A DNA stretch of 6,100 bases from Bacillota bacterium. GTDB lineage: Bacteria; Bacillota; Sulfobacillia; Sulfobacillales; Sulfobacillaceae. Positions 1-4,520 of the stretch are shown piece by piece; position 1 is the stretch's first letter; the number at the start of each line of letters is the position of its first letter. The stretch is from positions 1 through 6,100 of the forward strand of contig JAMDDZ010000125.1 of assembly GCA_023488565.1 (NCBI GenBank), given 5' to 3'. Under the pieces are notes generated by a model that was not told the DNA's origin, searched no databases, and saw only the letters and a list, made by a program, of their open reading frames with translations. A program made the position numbers and the translations under genes.

Positions 1-341
1 GAATGTCCGCTGAAGACGACTGGGAGGAAACCGGATTTGTGTTTACCACCTCAAGGGGTACACCGCTTGATCCCAGCCAGATTACTCCCGCCTTCAAGAA
101 GCTGTTAACGAAGGCTGGTTTACCGACCACATGGCGTTTACATGACCTGCGCCATGCGATGGCGACTCATTGGTTGGCGAGTGGGATAAACCCCAAGGTG
201 GTGTCGGAGCGTCTGGGCCATGCGAGTGTTGCGTTCACCTTGCAGGTTTATGCTCATGTTTTGCCGAATCAACAAGCGGACGCTGCCGAGCGGGTTGCAC
301 GCGATCTAATGGGTAGCCAAATAGATGATTCATCCGGATAA
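1..341 (+). CDS. Tyrosine recombinase (integrase), C-terminal part, 5' end outside window
   Basis: Site-specific recombinase that cuts and rejoins DNA through a tyrosine nucleophile; its likely role is integration and excision of the island. Visible, counting from the ATG at 3: a beta-strand region (GFVFTTSRGTPLDP), the box HDLRH with His47 and Arg50, a second box SERLGH with His73, and the nucleophile Tyr83 in LQVYAHVLP. The first catalytic arginine and the N-terminal arm-binding and core-binding domains are missing. Full family members are usually 350 to 400 residues, so the ATG at 3 is probably internal and the gene is cut by the window edge, not truncated in nature. The catalytic half that can be seen looks intact. 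Downstream, 74 bases separate it from kwaA. A tRNA-Sec 3' fragment in the same orientation at 4296-4358 fits this enzyme as the island integrase, but which enzyme made that scar is inference. Confidence 0.93.
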   Translation, partial: MSAEDDWEETGFVFTTSRGTPLDPSQITPAFKKLLTKAGLPTTWRLHDLRHAMATHWLASGINPKVVSERLGHASVAFTLQVYAHVLPNQQADAAERVARDLMGSQIDDSSG

Positions 342-347
342 TTTAGA

Positions 348-374
348 TTGCGGCGGCGCGGAGCTCGGCATAAT
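348..374 (+). promoter_or_regulatory. Possible promoter for the kwaA-kwaB-DUF262 operon
   Basis: CATAAT at 369-374 matches five of six positions of the -10 consensus, and TTGCGG at 348-353 is a weak -35 only 15 bases upstream. It lies in the only gap between the integrase and the defence genes. The spacing is short and the -35 poor, so this is a guess. Confidence 0.22.
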
Positions 375-403
375 TCTTGTCGGTATGGGGTCTTGAACCT
401 GCC

Positions 404-408
404 GGAGG
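404..408 (+). promoter_or_regulatory. Ribosome binding site that sets the kwaA start
   Basis: GGAGG lies seven bases before the ATG at 416. An in-frame TTG at 377 would add 13 residues (starting SVWGLEPAGG) but has no such site and would put non-membrane sequence ahead of the first helix, so 416 is preferred. Confidence 0.75.
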
Positions 409-415
409 GAGACGA

Positions 416-988
416 ATGAAAATTTATTATGCATGGTCCTTCTTTTTGATCATGACCGCCTATCTCCCGTTATTTTTGATTCTGGTACTTTTAAATTGGT
501 CTGGATCATTGAGGCTTTTCAACCCTAGTCAATTGATGGAGTGGATATCCATGCTAGGGCTTTTGGTGTCTGTCATTTCCGCGATAATTGTTAACCTTCT
601 TGTTGCAACTGCTGTCAAAGAAGAACATGGTGCAGGCAGCCGCGTCATTCGTTCAATAACAGCGCGAGATAAGGATGTTGTCGGCTACCTTGTAAGTTAT
701 ATTATTCCTTTGGTTACTATTAGAAGTACAACATGGCTCGGAGCTTGTGCCTTCATTCTCATCATAATTCTAGTTATTTGGTTGTCCTTGGAAACGGACA
801 TGCGTTACATTAATCCTGTCATGTTTGCGCGGGGCTTCCATTTTTACAATGTAAAATCGAATCAAACAGAATGGCTCCTAATAAGTCATGCAAAGACGTC
901 AGTCATTAAGGAACATCCTGAGCGCTGGTGTGTGCGTATCTCGGGACACGACGTTCTAATCGATAGGGGACTGCAGAATGCAAAGTGA
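416..988 (+). CDS. kwaA: KwaA-like membrane protein of a Kiwa anti-phage system
   Basis: Protein of 190 residues with four probable membrane helices at about 6-27, 42-66, 88-102 and 107-125, then a soluble C-terminal tail of about 65 residues. The short third helix carries GYLVSYIIPL, a motif shape I associate with membrane proteins next to DUF4868 genes. In Kiwa, KwaA is the small membrane component that senses infection at the envelope and works with KwaB. The assignment rests on size, helix count, this motif and, above all, the DUF4868 neighbour. Its stop lies inside the next gene: the two overlap by 11 bases, so translation is probably coupled. Base composition is lower in GC than the integrase, as expected for cargo. 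By itself it could only be called a hypothetical membrane protein. Confidence 0.72.
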   Translation: MKIYYAWSFFLIMTAYLPLFLILVLLNWSGSLRLFNPSQLMEWISMLGLLVSVISAIIVNLLVATAVKEEHGAGSRVIRSITARDKDVVGYLVSYIIPLVTIRSTTWLGACAFILIIILVIWLSLETDMRYINPVMFARGFHFYNVKSNQTEWLLISHAKTSVIKEHPERWCVRISGHDVLIDRGLQNAK

Positions 989-1904
989 CGTAAATCAGAT
1001 ATTGGAGTCCATGGTCAATGGAGACGCTCGTGCCTCTTATCAGGTATTTTTTCTTGGGCAAGGACAACAGCAGTCGTTGGAGAACATTAGTCCTGTCGAA
1101 ATCCTTGTGGATCATTCGGTCCAAGCATGGTCTCGTGATGAATTTGTTGCGTTCGTGGGTACGATTAAAAACGCTGAGTTTCTACCTATTCAAGAATTAG
1201 ATGAGGGTGCGCAAGGTGTTGTCAGGTACGTTTCCATACAGGAAATTGCCCTTCTGGATGCTTGGATAGGTCGAATCTCTCAAGGTGACAGACTACCAGA
1301 ACTTACTTCTTTTGATGGTATTAAACCCAAGGCCATTATACTGCGACGCCGAAGTTCTGTTTCGGACGATGTGTACTTGATAAAGGTTCTCAATGACACT
1401 TATACATTGCGAGGAAAGTCAATACTTCACTTGATTCCAACCGGAGTGTTCACTTTCATGGATGGGCCAAGCTTGGTGTTCGACGGACACTGGGACGGGA
1501 TAATCGCAAACGGAAATTTGGCCCTGCTGCGGGAAGAACGGTTGCTGACTTTGTTCAGGTACTACGAAAAATTTCGTGAAGCAGCTAATGAGTTTGTAGG
1601 TAGCCTCGCGCAGCATGAGGCATTTGGAAATATGGAGTTTCTTGCGGCTGTCGTTGATGGTCGTATCAGCCTTCAAAAGAAGCTATACCGGGCTGCGCAA
1701 GGAAACCTTGAGAGGATCGACTTTCAACGGTTACAGGGTTTTATCGATAATGGGCGCATTGCGTTGAAGGTCGTCGACGGAAAAATTGAGTGCTCAACAG
1801 TGGAAGAAGCTAAAGTTTTGATTGATGTCCTTCTGGACAATTTCGTGAAGTCTATGTTGACGGATGAAGAATACAAAGCTTACAACAAAGCGGTTCTCAA
1901 GTGA
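978..1904 (+). CDS. kwaB: KwaB-like DUF4868 protein of a Kiwa anti-phage system
   Basis: Protein of 308 residues, close to the usual KwaB length, with no signal peptide or membrane helix. Features of DUF4868 are visible in the C-terminal two thirds: a strand with FDGHWDGIIANGNLALL at about 168-184 followed by a helix RLLTLFRYYEKF, a QKKLYRAA segment at 233-240, and the terminal LLDNFVKSMLTDEEY with NK after it at 285-304. KwaB is the soluble partner of KwaA, reported to act on DNA when the membrane component detects phage. The ATG at 978 has AGGGGA seven bases upstream (965-970) and overlaps the end of kwaA. The next gene starts 42 bases after the stop, which suggests one transcript. Family recognition is from memory of motifs; a profile search for DUF4868 would settle it. 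Confidence 0.8.
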   Translation: MQSDVNQILESMVNGDARASYQVFFLGQGQQQSLENISPVEILVDHSVQAWSRDEFVAFVGTIKNAEFLPIQELDEGAQGVVRYVSIQEIALLDAWIGRISQGDRLPELTSFDGIKPKAIILRRRSSVSDDVYLIKVLNDTYTLRGKSILHLIPTGVFTFMDGPSLVFDGHWDGIIANGNLALLREERLLTLFRYYEKFREAANEFVGSLAQHEAFGNMEFLAAVVDGRISLQKKLYRAAQGNLERIDFQRLQGFIDNGRIALKVVDGKIECSTVEEAKVLIDVLLDNFVKSMLTDEEYKAYNKAVLK

Positions 1905-1934
1905 GGTTTGCCCCAGCAAGCAAAAGCTGAGATT

Positions 1935-1940
1935 GGAGGT
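1935..1940 (+). promoter_or_regulatory. Ribosome binding site that sets the DUF262 gene start
   Basis: GGAGGT lies six bases before the ATG at 1947. An in-frame TTG at 1908 would add 13 residues (PQQAKAEIGGPR) with no comparable site, and DUF262 proteins normally begin only about 20 residues before the IPxFQR motif, as here. Confidence 0.8.
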
Positions 1941-1946
1941 CCTCGC

Positions 1947-3533
1947 ATGTCGGACATTTTATTTATTAACGACTTAATTCAAAGCCTTACCCAAGGACAT
2001 ACGCGTATCCCGTCGTTTCAACGGGGATTTGTGTGGGATCCGGAGCGAGTGGCGCGACTAATGGACAGCATATATAGAGGGTATCCATTTGGTACCCTGC
2101 TATTTTGGAGAACCCGAACGCCGCTTCAGACCGAAAGAAGTCTTGGCCCGTTCACTCTTCCCGCAAATAGTCCCGAGTATCCGATCGACTACATTTTAGA
2201 CGGACAGCAACGTGCGACATCTATCTTCGGGGTTTTTCAAACTGAAATCGCTCCAACTCCAGGCGAAGATGACAGTTGGTCAAAGATCTACTTTGATATA
2301 CGAGGTAGTTATTCTGCCCAGGACTCCCAGTTCGTTGCTCTTTCGGATGATGAAGTGGATCCAGCGAGGCATTTCCCACTAAAGGTTCTCTTCAATTCCC
2401 CTGAATATTGGCGAATTCTGAAGACATGGGATGACGAGGCAACTGCGTCGAGAATTTCGGAACTATGGGAGAGGTTTAAGTCTGCTCGAATACGGGTGCA
2501 ATACTTTAATACAGACGACCGAACTGCAGTGGCTATCGTATTCGAACGAATTAATCGAATGGGTGTCGAACTGGATACACTGCAATTGTTATCGGCGTGG
2601 TCGTGGAGTGAAGACTTTGATTTACAGGCTCAATTTGAGGACCTTGCCGATGAGCTCGCTCCATTTGGGTTCAATGATGTAGGAGAAGACAGCGACTTAT
2701 TGTTGCGTTGTTGCGCCGCGATTATCGCCGGAGATGTAAGTCCTAAAACTATAATCAATCTCAACGGATCGGAAGTAAGAAAGCGGTTCGACGAAGTACG
2801 TTTAGGCATTTTGGGGGCAATTGACTTTTTGCGGAATAACTTAAAAGTATTGTCCACGAGAGTTCTGCCCTATACCACCATTATTATTCCCCTTTCAGTA
2901 TTCTTTTCCACTGTCAAAGACCAGAGCACGTATCCCGATGCTCATCAGCATCAAATTCTAACCAGATGGATATGGCGGACATTTTTCACCCGACGATACA
3001 GTAAACGACTAGAGCAACTAAACACGGACATAGGGGAAATTCGCAAGTTGAGGAATGGTGAGCCCTCCAGCCTTGGAGAGTTTTCTTGTGCTCTAGACAA
3101 ATCTTTTTTCCTGGATAATGCATTTAACCTGCGAAATGTAAACACGAAGACATTCGTACTCATGTTGGCTTCGGGCAAGCCCTTGGACTTCATTAATGGC
3201 AGCGAAATAGCCCTGGACTCAGTGTTGAGAGATTGCAATAAGAAAGAATTTCACCATATGTTTCCGATTGCGTATCTAAAGTCCATCGGTGTTCCGTCGG
3301 GTAGGGCAAACATATTGGCGAATCTGTGTATATTGGCTCGGGCATCAAATAACAAAATCGGGGATTTGGAACCATCAACCTATAAGTCGTTAATGCCCGA
3401 TGGACGTTTGATGGAGGACATATTGGCCAGTGCATTTTGTCCGGGTGATATTTTTCGAGATGACTACACGACATTTACCCAAAAGAGGGCGGGAATACTT
3501 CTAAAAGCGGCTTATGATTTGATGGGGATATAG
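1947..3533 (+). CDS. DUF262 and HNH-type (DUF1524-like) protein, GmrSD-like restriction enzyme
   Basis: Single-chain protein of 528 residues. The N-terminal DUF262 (GmrS-like) domain is clear: IPSFQRGFVW at 21-30, SIYRGYPFGTLLFW at 41-54, ILDGQQRATS at 83-92, and FERINRMGVELDTLQ at about 199-213. The C-terminal part carries EFHHMFP at 434-440 and then ANLCILARASNNKIG with EPSTY at 458-479, the His-His and Asn pattern of the HNH nuclease that follows DUF262 in this group. In GmrSD and BrxU, the DUF262 domain binds and hydrolyses nucleotides and the HNH domain cuts DNA with modified cytosines; substrate here is unknown. Both active regions look intact. It follows kwaB by 42 bases and is probably co-transcribed, so it may be a partner of Kiwa or a separate restriction layer. 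Confidence 0.87.
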   Translation: MSDILFINDLIQSLTQGHTRIPSFQRGFVWDPERVARLMDSIYRGYPFGTLLFWRTRTPLQTERSLGPFTLPANSPEYPIDYILDGQQRATSIFGVFQTEIAPTPGEDDSWSKIYFDIRGSYSAQDSQFVALSDDEVDPARHFPLKVLFNSPEYWRILKTWDDEATASRISELWERFKSARIRVQYFNTDDRTAVAIVFERINRMGVELDTLQLLSAWSWSEDFDLQAQFEDLADELAPFGFNDVGEDSDLLLRCCAAIIAGDVSPKTIINLNGSEVRKRFDEVRLGILGAIDFLRNNLKVLSTRVLPYTTIIIPLSVFFSTVKDQSTYPDAHQHQILTRWIWRTFFTRRYSKRLEQLNTDIGEIRKLRNGEPSSLGEFSCALDKSFFLDNAFNLRNVNTKTFVLMLASGKPLDFINGSEIALDSVLRDCNKKEFHHMFPIAYLKSIGVPSGRANILANLCILARASNNKIGDLEPSTYKSLMPDGRLMEDILASAFCPGDIFRDDYTTFTQKRAGILLKAAYDLMGI

Positions 3534-3548
3534 CTTCCAAATCAGACG

Positions 3549-3582
3549 CGTAGAGGGCCTCCTCGCGTGGGGAGACCCTACG
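3549..3582 (+). terminator. Hairpin after the defence operon, possible terminator
   Basis: Fifteen bases after the DUF262 stop, CGTA (3549-3552) and GGG (3555-3557) pair with CCC (3576-3578) and TACG (3579-3582), with a two-base bulge. Inside, CTCCTC (3559-3564) pairs with GGGGAG (3569-3574), with one T-G pair, around the loop GCGT. It is a stable stem in the right place, but no run of T follows, so it is not a classic intrinsic terminator. It might instead protect the 3' end. Confidence 0.4.
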
Positions 3583-3772
3583 TAACGGAAAGAACAACCC
3601 AGTAAGGACACCAGAGTTAGGCAACATAGGCCGGCAGTCCGCCCCCGGCAAGCCCTTCCATGAGGAGAGACAAAATGTAGTATGGATGTAGTGCCACGTG
3701 ACTGAGGTTTGGAATGTCATCAGATCCCTCGGGCGGGGGCTCCTATGATAGGGGATAATAGACCTGCAACCC
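3583..3772. other. Intergenic stretch without a gene
   Basis: I see no credible coding sequence on either strand between the operon hairpin and the antitoxin leader. It holds a GC-rich stem GCCGG (3630-3634) with CCGGC (3645-3649) around a ten-base loop, several very short ATG-to-stop frames, and a CACGTG palindrome near 3694. Open frames crossing it on the minus strand run into the DUF262 or antitoxin genes and show no family motif. No convincing promoter was found for the toxin-antitoxin pair: the GATAAT at 3754-3759 lacks a properly spaced -35. Confidence 0.5.
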
Positions 3773-3786
3773 AAGGGGGCACGTTG

Positions 3787-3984
3787 ATGGCATCGTCCAA
3801 GACTCGCGAAGTCCTGTGGTCGGTCCTCCAGTACCCCCCGGACGACTTGGTGGATGAGGTCGCAGATTTCGTGCAATTCCTGTGCTTGCGGCATGCCGTT
3901 CCGGACACGGCCATGCTCTCCGAAGCGGCACTGGCGGACGCGTGGCTGACCCCAGACGAGGATGAGGCATGGGAGAGCTTGTAG
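3787..3984 (+). CDS. Small antitoxin, DUF2281/VapB-like
   Basis: Protein of 65 residues. The first part, LQYPPDDLVDEVADFVQFL at about 14-32, is the short helical pattern of DUF2281-type antitoxins; the C-terminal part, LSEAALADAWLTPDEDEAW at about 44-62, is the acidic tail expected to wrap the partner toxin. The ATG at 3787 has AAGGGGG seven bases upstream (3773-3779); the longer frame from TTG at 3709 adds 26 residues of unrelated composition and was not used. The partner toxin starts inside the last codons of this gene, overlapping by 16 bases, which is typical of such pairs. The antitoxin appears intact although the toxin is broken. Its own DNA-binding ability is unclear, since no classic DNA-binding fold is evident in the N-terminus. 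Confidence 0.75.
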   Translation: MASSKTREVLWSVLQYPPDDLVDEVADFVQFLCLRHAVPDTAMLSEAALADAWLTPDEDEAWESL

Positions 3985-4130
3985 CGGGAGATGTCGTCGT
4001 AGTGCCGTTTTCGTTCACCAATTTGGAACGCGCGAAACCACGGCCAGCCTTTGTCTTAGCTGCATTGACGGACGAAGACTATATTTTTTGTAGATTACGA
4101 GCCGTGCCTGGCGGCAGTCGATACCGTTGA
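3969..4130 (+). pseudogene. MazF/PemK-type toxin remnant, frameshifted and truncated
   Basis: The open frame gives 53 residues. It begins MGELVAGDVVVVPFSF and continues NLERAKPRPAFVLAAL, the N-terminal beta barrel of MazF/PemK endoribonucleases, which cut mRNA and are usually about 110 to 120 residues. After Cys41 the frame is lost. If one base is restored after the TGT at 4089-4091, the downstream sequence reads CQITSRAWRQSIPL, matching the next conserved family block (CQITS). That restored frame stays open to TAG at 4214-4216 but loses family resemblance after about 4129. So there are two lesions: a one-base deletion, and replacement of the last half of the gene. It overlaps the antitoxin stop by 16 bases. 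No active toxin is expected. Recognition of the family is firm; the order of the two lesions is unknown. Confidence 0.72.
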
Positions 4131-4151
4131 GAATGAGTAAGGCTGTTCCTG

Positions 4152-4190
4152 TTCCATCCGTCACCATTCCGTCACCAAGAGCGGATGGAA
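4152..4190. repeat. Inverted repeat enclosing a tandem direct repeat, possible integrase arm sites
   Basis: TTCCATCCG (4152-4160) and CGGATGGAA (4182-4190) form a perfect nine-base inverted repeat with a 21-base interior. Overlapping it, TCCGTCACCA occurs twice, at 4157-4166 and 4168-4177, a spacing of 11 bases or about one helical turn. Short in-phase direct repeats near an attachment core are typical of tyrosine integrase arm-binding sites. The repeat is plain in the sequence; its function is inferred from its position about 120 to 140 bases from the tRNA fragment. Confidence 0.5.
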
Positions 4191-4295
4191 ACGCGGATTT
4201 CTTAGAGACGCGGTAGACGCCGTTGATCGTTACAAAGCTTGTCAATCCAGCACTTCAGCCTATCCTATGGACGGTAATGACGGGTCCTCCTGTGT

Positions 4296-4358
4296 CTTCA
4301 AATCCAATGGTCGGCCTCAGAGGTCGACGGTGGGTTCGATTCCCACATACTCCCGCCA
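4296..4358 (+). other. selC: 3' fragment of tRNA-Sec (selC), probable attR of the island
   Basis: From the anticodon loop onward this reads as tRNA-Sec: loop CTTCAAA with anticodon TCA (4298-4300), the 3' anticodon stem TCCAA, a long variable arm pairing 4310-4317 with 4321-4328 (eight pairs, one G-T, loop CAG), a T arm GTGGG with CCCAC (4330-4334 and 4342-4346) around TTCGATT, then an eight-base 3' acceptor strand ATACTCCC, discriminator G and CCA (4356-4358). The long variable arm and eight-base acceptor are specific to tRNA-Sec. The 5' half is absent: bases before 4296 cannot pair with the anticodon stem, and no GGGAGTAT-like 5' acceptor strand lies at the required distance upstream. This is the scar expected when an element integrates at the anticodon loop and rebuilds the gene at its other end. 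Confidence 0.8.
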
Positions 4359-4520
4359 AAGTTGAGCTCTTCAAGGATCCCAAGGACCGGAGTCATTTTA
4401 TTTTGTCTTCAAAATACCTAGTTCTAGTCCGCCCGTCGCCACGAGCCATCACGAAGAGGGTTCAGAACCTAAAGACGGGATCGGTACTGAGCATGCATAG
4501 CGAAAGTTGATTCCTCGCTG
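4359..4520. other. Intergenic region between the attachment scar and the helicase gene
   Basis: No gene is visible on either strand. It contains the AT-rich palindrome at 4399-4416 and a smaller one, GGTTC A GAACC, at 4459-4469. The helicase on the minus strand ends at 4521 and would be transcribed into this region. Neither palindrome is followed by a T run in that direction, so no clear terminator can be named. Confidence 0.45.
4399..4416. repeat. Perfect AT-rich palindrome sharing ten bases with the tRNA break point
   Basis: TATTTTG (4399-4405) and CAAAATA (4410-4416) pair perfectly around TCTT. The ten bases TGTCTTCAAA at 4404-4413 also occur at 4293-4302, spanning the start of the tRNA-Sec fragment. 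It could be a weak secondary recombination core, a bidirectional hairpin, or chance. Confidence 0.35.

Noticed and set aside
377..415. Longer kwaA start at TTG 377
   Set aside because: No ribosome binding site, and it adds 13 residues ahead of a membrane helix; the ATG at 416 has GGAGG at ideal spacing.
1908..1946. Longer DUF262 gene start at TTG 1908
   Set aside because: The ATG at 1947 has GGAGGT six bases upstream and gives the usual distance to the IPxFQR motif.
3475..3894. Minus-strand open frame of 139 codons covering the gap after the operon
   Set aside because: It overlaps both the DUF262 end and the antitoxin, has odd composition and no recognisable domain; treated as a chance frame.
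3986..4010. GGGAGATGTCGTCGT resembling the 5' half of a selC gene
   Set aside because: It is the toxin coding sequence for AGDVVV, lies about 310 bases from the 3' fragment, and cannot form the D arm and anticodon stem; the likeness is chance.
4260..4358. A complete, functional tRNA gene
   Set aside because: The 5' acceptor strand, D arm and 5' anticodon stem are missing; only the part from the anticodon loop onward folds.
4459..4469. GGTTC A GAACC palindrome as an operator
   Set aside because: It lies downstream of the helicase and near no promoter that can be seen; too short to support a call.
4223..4510. Open frame of 95 codons on the plus strand
   Set aside because: It runs straight through the tRNA-Sec fragment and shows no family motif or ribosome binding site.
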